From Clostridiaceae bacterium Marseille-Q4149 (lineage in GTDB: Bacteria; Bacillota; Clostridia; Oscillospirales; Oscillospiraceae), in the NCBI GenBank assembly GCA_018228685.1, contig CP073691.1, positions 2,418,001 to 2,482,000 of the forward strand: a stretch of 64,000 nucleotides of DNA, written 5' to 3'. Of the stretch, positions 15,892-23,983 are shown in pieces. Made by a program: the position numbers and the translations under genes. Under the pieces are notes generated by a model that made no database searches, was not told the DNA's origin, and saw nothing but the letters and a program-made list of their open reading frames with translations. The first letter of the stretch is position 1; every line of letters begins with the position of its first letter.

Positions 15892-18800
15892 ATGACAAGA
15901 AGACAAACAAATCATGGGCCATCTTTCGACGACCAACTCGTCTTGTTCCGCTATTTCCTGCATGAGCTGAAACTAGATTCCCTTAGCGCTCTCAGCGAAA
16001 AGCTGAACAGCAGCGAGTATGAGGGTGTCAACGAAAGCGGCAACACATACTTTTATATCTATATCGCCCGTGTCTGCCAGATGCGAGGCGCTACTATCAC
16101 GCCAGAAAAACTGCGCCTGTATGATGAGAACATTTGCCGTCATACCCGGAAGATTGGAGAAAAGCGTGGTGGCCTGCAATGGAAATATTATCAGTACATC
16201 GCTCTGCTTTTTACGGAAATGTATCTGGATCGCTACTTTTCCGACGCGGATGCCTTCTGCAACGACCTGAACGCATGGCTGCGACAGGTCAAAGGTCAGT
16301 CGCTCGGTCTCATCGATTTCCAGCTATATACGCCGGACAAGTTGAACAAACTGGCGTTCATGTGTGCCACCGGCAGCGGGAAAACGCTGATCATGCATAT
16401 AAACATTCTGCAATTCCTGCATTATTTCAAGCGTGCCAAGCGGATCAACAGCAGGCTGTCCATCAACAAGATCATCGTGCTGGCACCCAACGAGAATATG
16501 AGCCGCCAGCATCTGGATGAGCTTTCACGGTCGTCTATTCCGGCGGCAATGTTTGAGAAAGATCATGGTTTCGTCAAGCAGCAGGATGACGTGATCGTAA
16601 TCGACATGAACAAACTAAAAGAAGAAGGCAAAGTCAAGACCGTCTCCGTTGACAGTTTCGAGCAAAATAATTTGGTGTTGGTTGATGAAGGCCATCGCGG
16701 CCTGTCCGGTGACGTGTGGTACGATTACCGCACTCGCCTTTCAGAAGACGGATTTGCCTTTGAGTATTCCGCCACCTTCAAACAAGCGCTGAATGCCAAC
16801 GCCACCGGCAATACGCAACAGGCCCGAGACGCACGGGCTCTGATGGAGGAATACGGGAAATCTATCATTATGGATTATTCCTACAAGTATTTCTACGATG
16901 ATGGGTACGGAAAAGACTACCGCATATACAATCTGCAGAGTACCCTAGATCCGGAGCAGAAGCATTTGTATCTGGTCGGATGCCTGCTGTCCTTTTATCA
17001 GCAGATGAAGTTGTTTGAAGTGAAGACGGATGCACTACGTGAATTCCGGATTGAAAAGCCCCTGCTGGTGTTTGTGGGCAATCGAGTTACCGCGCCAGTC
17101 AAGAGTAGCGGCCTATCACAGGCGGAAAAAAATTTGCTCACGGACGTGGAAGAAGTGCTGCTCTTCCTCAACAAATTTCTGAACAACCGGGCGCAATCGA
17201 TGGAGCATATCCTTGCCGTGCTGAACGCGGATACTAATCTGGTCGATGCCAGCGGCAGAGAGTTGTTCTATCAGGATTTTCGTGCGCTGCAGGAGATTTT
17301 CGGTTTGGAGCCGGATCCTGCTGTAATCTTTTCGGACATTCTTCGTATTATATTCAATACTGACGGGAACGCCGATGAACCGCGCCTGCGGATGGAGAAT
17401 ATTCGGCAGGTCACCGGTGAGATTGGCTTGAAGGTAGGCGAGTACGGCGATTATTTCGGCGTTATCAATATTGGTGACACATCCGGTCTGATGAAAAGCT
17501 GTGAGCAGAAGGGTATCATCATCAGCAACGAGGAATTCGTTTCAGAATCGTTGTTCCGGCATATCAATACGCCGAATTCCAAGATTAAAATACTAATTGG
17601 CTCCCGAAAGTTTACAGAGGGCTGGAACAGCTGGCGTGTGTCCACTATGGGCCTGATCAACTTTGCAAAAGGTGAGGGATCGCAGGCCATTCAGCTTTTT
17701 GGTCGTGGTGTGCGTTTGAAGGGATATAATGGATGCCTGAAGCGTTCCCGCAAGCTGGATACCAATGTCACGCCTCCCAAGCATATCGAGTTACTGGAAA
17801 CACTGACCATATTTGGCGTAAAGGCACAGTATATGGAAGATTTTAAGAGCTATCTGGAGCAGGAAGGCACACCCACCAATGAGACAATCCACGAGTACCG
17901 CCTACCGGTGATCAGCCGCTTTGATGAAGTCAAAGAAAAAAAGCTCCATGTCATCAAGGTAAAAGACGGAGCCAATTTCAAGCAGCAGGCTGCTCGGCTG
18001 ATTCTGGACAAGCCGGATCAGGGGTTCCTGCGCTACCTGCTCAAAAGTAAAACAGTCATCGACTGCCGCAGCAAAATCCAGACAATCGATTCTACTTACA
18101 GTTTCAAAATAGAATCCATGCTGGAGCCGCGAACACTTCCGGCGGATATTCTCCCACTGCTGGATGTCCAGCGGATCTTTGATGAGCTGCAGGCGTATAA
18201 GAGCGAAAGGCGGTATTTCAACATCAGCATCGTCAAGGACAAGCTACTTGATATACTGCGGAAAGATGACTGGTACGGACTGTTGATTCCGCAAAATCAT
18301 CTAGAGATCAATTCAATCGCCAAGCTAGAGGCAGCAACCGATTACGCCGTCATGGCACTCAAATCCTATATGGATAAGTTTTTTAAATATGAAAAAGAAA
18401 GATGGGAAGTTCCACGACTGGAGTATGCGATTCTGGATGCGGATAACAGCAATTTTGTCGACGAATACACGTTAACCTACGCTCAGCAGAGTGCGATGGA
18501 TCCCAAGGGCGATGAACTGGATGCATTCGTTGCGGAAATGTCCGCTGTGCTGCAGGCGAATAACGGCCTTGACGTTTACAAAAAGAATTTCTTCCGCGGT
18601 AAGCTGGTGTTGTTTGATTTTCGCTCGCATTTGTATGCCCCGCTGATTTGCCTTGAAAAGAGCAACCTGAAAATACAGTTGGCACCCGTAGCACTGAATA
18701 CGGACGAAATGCGATTTGTGGATTATCTCAAATCATATGTAGACGATCACGCAGCGGAGTTGGCGGGCAAATCCCTGTATTTGCTCCGTAACAAAAGTAA

Positions 18801-19167
18801 GGTCGGCATGGGTTTCTTTGAGGCGGGCAATTTCTATCCTGATTACATCCTCTGGATTGATACGCCGGCAACGCAATACATTTCGTTTATCGACCCAAAA
18901 GGTTTGATGCATATCCGCCCGGATGATCCCAAAATTGAGTTTCACAAAACAATCAAGGATTTAGAAACGCGCTTGTCCCCCACAGCGGACGGAAAGCGAA
19001 TCGTGCTCAATTCGTTCATCATGGCGGGTACCCGCTCGTCGGATTTGCGTATGTGGTGGTCTACGCCGGAGGTCGATGCCGATCGTGCGTACAGAGAAGC
19101 TAGAAACGTTTATACACTCGATAATGACGAATGCGTGGAATCCATGATGCGAAAAATACTTCAGTAA
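15892..19167 (+). CDS. Type III-like restriction subunit (Res): SF2 helicase plus PD-(D/E)XK nuclease
   Basis: 1091 aa. Helicase motifs in order: Walker A ATGSGKT (159-165), DEGH box (265-268), SAT (293-295) and motif VI QLFGRGVR (601-608). The C-terminus has a nuclease core: P983-D984 and, 17 residues on, D1001-P-K1003 within FIDPKG. That is the layout of type III Res proteins, which translocate on or scan DNA and cut when Mod meets unmethylated sites. I use ATG 15892 with AGGTGA 6 bases upstream; a GTG at 15883 is weaker. Last gene of the operon, followed by a hairpin. Confidence 0.87.
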   Translation: MTRRQTNHGPSFDDQLVLFRYFLHELKLDSLSALSEKLNSSEYEGVNESGNTYFYIYIARVCQMRGATITPEKLRLYDENICRHTRKIGEKRGGLQWKYYQYIALLFTEMYLDRYFSDADAFCNDLNAWLRQVKGQSLGLIDFQLYTPDKLNKLAFMCATGSGKTLIMHINILQFLHYFKRAKRINSRLSINKIIVLAPNENMSRQHLDELSRSSIPAAMFEKDHGFVKQQDDVIVIDMNKLKEEGKVKTVSVDSFEQNNLVLVDEGHRGLSGDVWYDYRTRLSEDGFAFEYSATFKQALNANATGNTQQARDARALMEEYGKSIIMDYSYKYFYDDGYGKDYRIYNLQSTLDPEQKHLYLVGCLLSFYQQMKLFEVKTDALREFRIEKPLLVFVGNRVTAPVKSSGLSQAEKNLLTDVEEVLLFLNKFLNNRAQSMEHILAVLNADTNLVDASGRELFYQDFRALQEIFGLEPDPAVIFSDILRIIFNTDGNADEPRLRMENIRQVTGEIGLKVGEYGDYFGVINIGDTSGLMKSCEQKGIIISNEEFVSESLFRHINTPNSKIKILIGSRKFTEGWNSWRVSTMGLINFAKGEGSQAIQLFGRGVRLKGYNGCLKRSRKLDTNVTPPKHIELLETLTIFGVKAQYMEDFKSYLEQEGTPTNETIHEYRLPVISRFDEVKEKKLHVIKVKDGANFKQQAARLILDKPDQGFLRYLLKSKTVIDCRSKIQTIDSTYSFKIESMLEPRTLPADILPLLDVQRIFDELQAYKSERRYFNISIVKDKLLDILRKDDWYGLLIPQNHLEINSIAKLEAATDYAVMALKSYMDKFFKYEKERWEVPRLEYAILDADNSNFVDEYTLTYAQQSAMDPKGDELDAFVAEMSAVLQANNGLDVYKKNFFRGKLVLFDFRSHLYAPLICLEKSNLKIQLAPVALNTDEMRFVDYLKSYVDDHAAELAGKSLYLLRNKSKVGMGFFEAGNFYPDYILWIDTPATQYISFIDPKGLMHIRPDDPKIEFHKTIKDLETRLSPTADGKRIVLNSFIMAGTRSSDLRMWWSTPEVDADRAYREARNVYTLDNDECVESMMRKILQ

Positions 19168-19175
19168 AAAGAGAT

Positions 19176-19209
19176 AATGCCCTGTAGTCAGAATCGACTA
19201 TAGGGCATT
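19176..19209 (+). terminator. Terminator after res
   Basis: Nearly perfect stem pairing AATGCCCT-TAGTC with GACTA-AGGGCATT, one mismatch, 5-nt loop. The T-run is weak, so it may also act as a stabilising 3' hairpin. Confidence 0.65.
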
Positions 19210-19413
19210 GTCATCTTTCCGGTTTTGCACAATGCGTAACGACCTTGTTACTTCAACTTTATGGCTTACGGCGAAAAGGCCTCTGTGGAATGTGGAAGCC
19301 TTTTCTTATAGGTGGTATACCCCGCTGGATTCAGGCTAACGGCCAGCAGAGATGGAAATTGCGCCTCTATTTAGTCTCGCCATAAATGCGATTAGGTCAG
19401 TCCTTGCGGGAAC

Positions 19414-19485
19414 AATACGCACACAATACGCATTATCTTTGTGATACGTCTGTAATACGCATTTAATACGGAGATAATGCGTATT
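19414..19485. repeat. Phased AATACGCA repeat array
   Basis: AATACGCA occurs at 19414-19421, 19425-19432 and 19454-19461. Near-copies start at 19443 (GATACG) and 19465 (AATACG), and an inverted copy TGCGTATT is at 19478-19485. Successive starts are 11 bp apart within each group, placing them on one face of the helix. No gene here. Such arrays are bound by replication initiators, relaxosome or repressor proteins; which of these applies is unknown. Confidence 0.65.
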
Positions 19486-19533
19486 ACATTTTGCCCGCGC
19501 TTTTCCCAAACGCACTATTTAGATGATTTTATA

Positions 19534-19562
19534 TTGACAACTACAACATATTGTGGTATATA
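19534..19562 (+). promoter_or_regulatory. Strong promoter in the island's non-coding block
   Basis: TTGACA (19534-19539), 17-bp spacer, TATATA (19557-19562), just downstream of the repeat array. No long gene begins behind it, only a very short reading frame and hairpins. Confidence 0.75.
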
Positions 19563-19653
19563 AGAATCATCCAGTTATTTGTGCACCGCCCCAATGGGGT
19601 TTCCGAACACGTTTCGGATCGCACACGTTGTTAAGTTTGTACTGAGGAGCACC

Positions 19654-19692
19654 ATGCTCCCGTTTGAGATAAGGGTCACTGCGCCCATTTGA
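19654..19692 (+). CDS. Possible 12-aa leader peptide
   Basis: ATG to TGA encoding MLPFEIRVTAPI, with GAGGAG 4 bases upstream. It is preceded by hairpins of CCCC-AAT-GGGG and TCCGAA/TTTCGGA type and lies about 90 bp behind a strong promoter. A leader peptide followed by competing hairpins is the arrangement of translational attenuators; this is inference from layout only. Confidence 0.3.
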   Translation: MLPFEIRVTAPI

Positions 19693-19918
19693 TTCAATGA
19701 CTATGCTGCGAGAAGTTTTCTTGCGGCATTTTCCACCTGTACGCCGCTTTGCCGCCGTGCTATGATGTGCCTGTACTTAAGGCATCAAGCATTTAGGTCG
19801 GAGCAGAGCAGGCACGGGTGGAAGGCTATCAATAGCTTTTCGCTCTGACTAAGAACCCGAAGTATGTCAAAATGCGCCTCCCGAAAAACGGGTGGCCACC
19901 AGAATTGAACAATACTGC

Positions 19919-19975
19919 AAACGCAGGAAGGATCGTATGAAGCCGAAACGGCAGGAAGATTCTTCCTGCGTTTTT
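19919..19975 (+). terminator. Terminator with alternative pairing
   Basis: GCAGGAA (19951-19957) pairs with TTCCTGC (19963-19969) in front of GTTTTT. An upstream 12-nt segment (19919-19930) is also perfectly complementary to 19962-19973, so two exclusive structures share the same right arm. This is what an attenuator looks like. Confidence 0.55.
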
Positions 19976-20488
19976 GCTTATTATTTTGTCGCGGCACTTG
20001 CCACCGCCGCGATACCGCAGGAAAAGAAAGAGCGCCGAGATCAATTCGGCGCAGATCAGGAAAGAGGAGCTTTGTAAAAGCCGTTGGGACGATACGGCAG
20101 GAAAATCGTCAAGGGAGAGGCAAGCTCCCGCCCTGTATGCCGCAGTCAGAGTGCGGCACCGGTCATACGGGGTATCGCGCATTCCTCGATCCGTCACCGG
20201 GCGGATCACAGGACACCGGCGGAGCCTTCCGCAGCCGAGTTCAGCGGCCTGGTGTCCGCGGTTGCTCACACGAGCAGAGGTCAAAGACCTCCATACCGCA
20301 GCGTACTGACCTGGTACAAGTAAAGAGAGACAGACATACGGGCAGACCTCGAAAAACACACAGCACCAAGGCTTTCCGCCTGCGGCAGTCTATCATTTCT
20401 GCGGAGATACGCCGGAAATGGCTCTCCTTGCCAACGGGTGAAGTGCGTCCATCTGAACACGACTACGATTACAAGGAGATTTCTTTAT
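19976..20488. other. Structured non-coding stretch before the recombinase
   Basis: About 510 bp without a credible gene: the frames here change composition and lack good starts. Several stems are visible, for example CCCTGTATG with CATACGGGG enclosing CCGCA/TGCGG (about 20131-20175), and GAGGTC/GACCTC (about 20278-20292). It may be a long leader RNA for the recombinase gene or a decayed gene. No known RNA family recognised. Confidence 0.4.
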
Positions 20489-21403
20489 ATGACCACAAAA
20501 GGCATTTACCACACCCTCGTTACCCAGTTGGACAAGCTGGCTCGCCACAACCGACAGGGCAGCTTCCGCACGAAAGACCGCTACTACGAGGCGGTCAAGC
20601 GATTCTGCGCCTACCTCGCCGCCCACTACCACCTGCAAAAGCTGGAGAACGTCAGCGGCAAGCATCTGGTGAGCTATGTCCTCTATTTGCAGGCGCAGGG
20701 CAAGTCGGCCAGCACCATCAAAACTGACCTCTCCGCCATCCGCTTTTTCCACGACAAGATGTCCCATCCCCGTTACACGCTGCCGGGCAACGAAGAGCTA
20801 GGCGTTGCGCTGGAACGCCGCCGCTTCGGGCAGCAGGATCGCACATGGACGAACTCGGAGTTCGGCAAGCTGATCGGCCGCGCCATGGCGGAGGAGCGGG
20901 AGGATTACATCCTCGCCCTGTATCTGGCCCGCTATGCCGGTCTGCGCATCCATGAGTGCTTCCGCACGGACACCGCCGCGGCGGAGCGTGCACTGCGAGA
21001 AAACGCCCTCACCGTGAAAGGCAAGGGCGGCAAGGTGCGTATCGTTCCCATCGAGGACGACCGTATTACGATGATGCTGCAGCGACTGCTGGAGAAAACG
21101 GAACGCGGTCACAAGCTGCTGGTGCCGGACGGCGTCCCCACCGACCGAGCCATCAACGGTATGCAGCAGTTTATCAGCCGTCATCGCGACGCCATCTGTG
21201 ACCCCGCTGCACTGGGCAGGCGCATTACCTTCCATGGGCTGCGCCATACCTACGCCGCCGAAAAGTACACGTCCCTCGTCAGCGGCGGCATGACACCGTT
21301 GGACGCTCATTTCACCGTGTCTCGCCTGCTGGGACACGAGCGACCCGATGTGACGGACATTTACCTGGCATCCGTGAAGGGAGGTTCTGCCCGTGGAGAA
21401 TAA
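20489..21403 (+). CDS. Tyrosine recombinase (XerC/phage-integrase-like)
   Basis: 304 aa with an N-terminal SAM-like core-binding domain (residues 1-110) and a complete catalytic domain: R153 in AGLRIHE, H249-x-x-R252-H253 in FHGLRHTYA, H in LLGHERPD and the nucleophile Y292. ATG 20489 has AAGGAG 10 bases upstream. Its 3' end overlaps the excisionase-like gene by 11 bp, so the two are translationally coupled. It is one of two tyrosine recombinases in the island; this one lacks the arm-binding N-terminal domain. Confidence 0.85.
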   Translation: MTTKGIYHTLVTQLDKLARHNRQGSFRTKDRYYEAVKRFCAYLAAHYHLQKLENVSGKHLVSYVLYLQAQGKSASTIKTDLSAIRFFHDKMSHPRYTLPGNEELGVALERRRFGQQDRTWTNSEFGKLIGRAMAEEREDYILALYLARYAGLRIHECFRTDTAAAERALRENALTVKGKGGKVRIVPIEDDRITMMLQRLLEKTERGHKLLVPDGVPTDRAINGMQQFISRHRDAICDPAALGRRITFHGLRHTYAAEKYTSLVSGGMTPLDAHFTVSRLLGHERPDVTDIYLASVKGGSARGE

Positions 21404-21581
21404 GTACCGTGATCTAAGCGATCTCCCCATGATCCTGCGGGTAGAGGACTTGATGCCCATCCTCGGCATTGGCCGCAACACCGCCTATGAGCTGATCCGC
21501 AGCGGCCAGATACGAAGCGTCCGCATCGGTAGGCAGATTCGTATTTCACGGGAGGCACTGCTGGAGTTCCTGCGGAAGTAA
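21393..21581 (+). CDS. Excisionase-like MerR/HTH_17 DNA-binding protein
   Basis: 62 aa made almost wholly of a winged HTH (LRVEDLMPILGIGRNTAYELIRSG, then IRIGRQIRIS type turn, EALLEFLRK), the form of Xis and AlpA-type factors that bend attachment sites and promote excision. It starts at GTG 21393 with GGGAGG 8 bases upstream, overlapping the recombinase gene and lying 90 bp before the integrase. Confidence 0.8.
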   Translation: MENKYRDLSDLPMILRVEDLMPILGIGRNTAYELIRSGQIRSVRIGRQIRISREALLEFLRK

Positions 21582-21671
21582 ATCTCTTCGTCACAGAAAT
21601 AAAACTTGCACAACAGCCGCGCGGGATATATCATGGAGATGGTACATTCCGCGCGGCGGAAAGGAGCGTAT

Positions 21672-22877
21672 ATGCCGCGTACAAAAACAGGAAAAGGAGC
21701 CGGCGGCGCCGGTTCCATCAGAAAAATCACAACAACAAAGAACGGAAAGACCTATACCTACTGGCAGGGCCGCTACACAGAAGGCTTCGACCCCGGCACA
21801 GGCAAGCAGATCCAGCGCAGCATCACCGGAAAGACGCAGAAAGAAGTGGCACAGAAGCTGCGCCAGATCACAGCGTCGCTGGACGATGGCACCTACAAAG
21901 CACCTTGTAAGCTAACGGTTGGAGAATGGCTGGACATCTGGACACAGGACTATCTTGGTGGAGTGAAAGCGTCTACGGCGTATCTCTACAAGAAGAATGT
22001 GGAGTTGTATATTGCGCCGCATCTTGGGAACATCAAGCTGGAAGCCCTGAACGCCCATACGGTACAGCACTTTTACAATCAGCTTGTCTCTCCAATCGAC
22101 CCAACAGTCAATCCCCTTTCGGCAAAGACGGTAAAGAATATTCACGGTGTTTTTCACAAGGCCATGCAGCAAGCAGTGCTGATCGGTTATCTGCGCGTCA
22201 ATCCAACGGATGCCTGTACACTTCCCCGTGTTATCAAAAAGGAAATGCACCCGCTGGAGGAAGATCAAGTCTCTGCATTTCTGAAAGAAGTCCAGGGAAG
22301 TCCCCACGAATACCTTTACAAAATCACCCTGTTTACAGGGCTGCGGGAGGGCGAAATACTTGGGTTAGGCTGGGAGCATATTGATCTTGAGAACGGCATC
22401 CTGACCGTGAAACGTCAACTCCGCAAAGAGCAGAAAAAGGGCGGGCAATATTACTTCTCTCCGCCGAAGAACAACCGTACTCGCAGCATCTCTCTTGCGC
22501 CCTCGGTGGTGTTTCTGTTTCGCCTGCAGAAGCTGAAGCAAAACGGCATGAGGCTGGAAGCAGGCGATGCCTGGCAGGAGAATGGTCTTGTCTTTTCCAA
22601 TCAAACAGGCGGATACCTATCCTATCGCACGGTGTACGACTGCTTCAAGCGGATCGTAAAGAAGATCGGTGCGCCATCCACCCGTTTTCACGACCTGCGC
22701 CACACATACGCAGTTGCCTGTATCAAAAGCGGCGACGACATTAAAACCGTGCAGGAAAATCTCGGTCATGCCACCGCAGCATTCACTCTGGATGCTTACG
22801 GACATGTTACGAAGCAGATGAAGCAGGATAGCGCACAGCGGATGGAGCAATTTATCCAGTCCGTTTCTATCGGGTGA
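21672..22877 (+). CDS. int: Site-specific integrase, Tn916 Int family
   Basis: 401 aa: a basic N-terminal AP2-like arm-binding region (residues 1-75, with GSIRKI and YTYWQGRYTEGFDPGTGKQ), a core-binding SAM-like domain (about 80-180), and a catalytic domain with R225 (TGLREGE), H340-D-L-R343-H344, H in LGHATAAFT and Y376. AAGGAG precedes ATG 21672. The gene ends 3 bp before the arm-type repeat and 83 bp before the tRNA-Val end. This is the position expected of the enzyme that inserted the island there. Confidence 0.92.
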   Translation: MPRTKTGKGAGGAGSIRKITTTKNGKTYTYWQGRYTEGFDPGTGKQIQRSITGKTQKEVAQKLRQITASLDDGTYKAPCKLTVGEWLDIWTQDYLGGVKASTAYLYKKNVELYIAPHLGNIKLEALNAHTVQHFYNQLVSPIDPTVNPLSAKTVKNIHGVFHKAMQQAVLIGYLRVNPTDACTLPRVIKKEMHPLEEDQVSAFLKEVQGSPHEYLYKITLFTGLREGEILGLGWEHIDLENGILTVKRQLRKEQKKGGQYYFSPPKNNRTRSISLAPSVVFLFRLQKLKQNGMRLEAGDAWQENGLVFSNQTGGYLSYRTVYDCFKRIVKKIGAPSTRFHDLRHTYAVACIKSGDDIKTVQENLGHATAAFTLDAYGHVTKQMKQDSAQRMEQFIQSVSIG

Positions 22878-22880
22878 CTT

Positions 22881-22903
22881 CATAAGGCTAAAAATAAGGC
22901 TAA
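22881..22903 (+). repeat. Arm-type integrase site, right
   Basis: Identical to 8693-8715 and in the same orientation, with two AAGGCTAA units. It lies 57 bp inside the right core site; the left copy lies 116 bp inside the left core site. Confidence 0.7.
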
Positions 22904-22923
22904 CTCCACTTTTGGGCAAAGCA

Positions 22924-22958
22924 AAAAACCTTGCAACCATGATGGTTACAAGGTTTTT
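22924..22958 (-). terminator. Terminator of tRNA-Val supplied by the island
   Basis: Stem pairing AAAACCTTG-AACCAT with ATGGTT-CAAGGTTTT, T-rich on the minus strand, directly after the tRNA CCA end. The element thus replaces both the tRNA 3' end and its terminator. Confidence 0.75.
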
Positions 22959-22960
22959 AG

Positions 22961-22984
22961 ATGGTGCGCGGTACAGGACTCGAA
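22961..22984 (-). other. attR: 3' end of the intact tRNA-Val
   Basis: 24-bp core repeat shared with 8553-8576. It covers the CCA, discriminator, acceptor 3' strand and part of the T-arm, so integration leaves a functional tRNA. Confidence 0.85.
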
Positions 22985-23037
22985 CCTGTGACCCCATGCA
23001 CGTCAAGCATGTGCTCTACCAGCTGAGCTAACCGCGC
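22962..23037 (-). tRNA. tRNA-Val (anticodon GAC)
   Basis: A complete cloverleaf: acceptor GCGCGGT/ACCGCGC, D-arm GCTC...GAGC, anticodon stem CATGC/GCATG with loop TTGACGT (anticodon GAC), variable GGGTC, T-arm ACAGG/CCTGT, encoded CCA. It is the insertion site of the island. Confidence 0.95.
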
Positions 23038-23086
23038 GGAACAGTATGTATTTTACACGGTTTGCCCGTATTTGTCAACAGTTTTC

Positions 23087-23115
23087 TTGCCAAGTTTCTT
23101 TTTTTTTGCTATACT
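23087..23115 (+). promoter_or_regulatory. Promoter of the SDR gene
   Basis: TTGCCA (23087-23092), 17-bp spacer rich in T, TATACT (23110-23115). Confidence 0.75.
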
Positions 23116-23146
23116 TTTCTCAAAACCACCCAGGAGGACAAACATC

Positions 23147-23881
23147 ATGGAAAAAATCGCGCTGGTAACGGGCTCATCCCGGGGCATCGGGCGGGCCGTG
23201 GCGGCGGAGCTGGCCCGGCAGGGCTGGGCCGTATGCATCAACTATCGGGTCCGGGAGGACTGCGCCCGGTCGCTGCTGGAGCAGCTGACGGCGGAGGGCT
23301 GCCGGGCCATGATGGTCCGGGCGGACGTGTCCCAGCGGGACCAGGTGGAGGCCATGGTGCGCCGGGTGGAGGAAACCTTCGGCCCGGTGTCGCTGCTGGT
23401 GAACAACGCCGGTGTGGCGGGCCAGGCCCTGTTCCAGGACATCTCTGAGGAGCTGTGGCGCCGCTACTTCTCCGTCAACGTGGACGGCGCGTTCCACACC
23501 ATCCAGGCGGTGCTGCCCCGGATGCTCCACCAGCACGCAGGCTGCATCGTGAACATCTCCTCCATCTGGGGCCAGCGGGGCGCCAGCTGTGAGGTGACAT
23601 ACTCCTGCACCAAGGCGGCGCTCATCGGCCTGACCCGGTCCCTGGCCATGGAGCTGGCCCCCACCCACATCCGGGTCAACTGCGTGGCCCCCGGGGTCAT
23701 CCGCACGGATATGCTGGATGCCCTGCCGCCAGAGGTACTGCCCCAGCTGGCTCAGGAAACGCCCCTGGGCCGCCTGGGCACGCCGGAGGACATCGCCCAC
23801 GCCGTGGCCTTCCTGGCCGGGGACGGGGCCTCCTTCATCACCGGCCAGGTGCTCACCTGCGACGGCGGCTTCATCCTGTGA
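23147..23881 (+). CDS. Short-chain dehydrogenase/reductase, FabG-like
   Basis: 244 aa, a classical SDR: cofactor motif VTGSSRGIG (residues 7-15), NNAG (about 85-88), catalytic Ser in NISSIWG (about 138) and Y-S-C-T-K (about 152-156). SR in the glycine motif suggests NADP(H). It resembles 3-oxoacyl-ACP reductase but is not in a fatty-acid gene cluster, so the substrate is open. AGGAGG precedes ATG 23147; upstream in-frame starts lie before the promoter's -10 box. Confidence 0.83.
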   Translation: MEKIALVTGSSRGIGRAVAAELARQGWAVCINYRVREDCARSLLEQLTAEGCRAMMVRADVSQRDQVEAMVRRVEETFGPVSLLVNNAGVAGQALFQDISEELWRRYFSVNVDGAFHTIQAVLPRMLHQHAGCIVNISSIWGQRGASCEVTYSCTKAALIGLTRSLAMELAPTHIRVNCVAPGVIRTDMLDALPPEVLPQLAQETPLGRLGTPEDIAHAVAFLAGDGASFITGQVLTCDGGFIL

Positions 23882-23912
23882 AGAAAAGTTCCCGGAAACG
23901 GGTATATTTTCC

Positions 23913-23941
23913 TTTACAGAACAGCCATATCCGGCTATAAT
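23913..23941 (+). promoter_or_regulatory. Promoter of prfB
   Basis: TTTACA (23913-23918), 17-bp spacer, TATAAT (23936-23941), 42 bp before the ATG. Confidence 0.8.
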
Positions 23942-23983
23942 AGATAAGCTAAGGAATTTTTTTCGATAAGGAGACGACCGACT

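Noticed and set aside
19414..19485. CRISPR array
   Set aside because: The repeat units are only 8 bp with 3-bp gaps and there are no cas genes; this is a protein-binding array.
19829..20359. Minus-strand frame of 176 codons in the non-coding block
   Set aside because: Cys/Arg/Ser-rich with no ribosome binding site, and it runs through strong hairpins.
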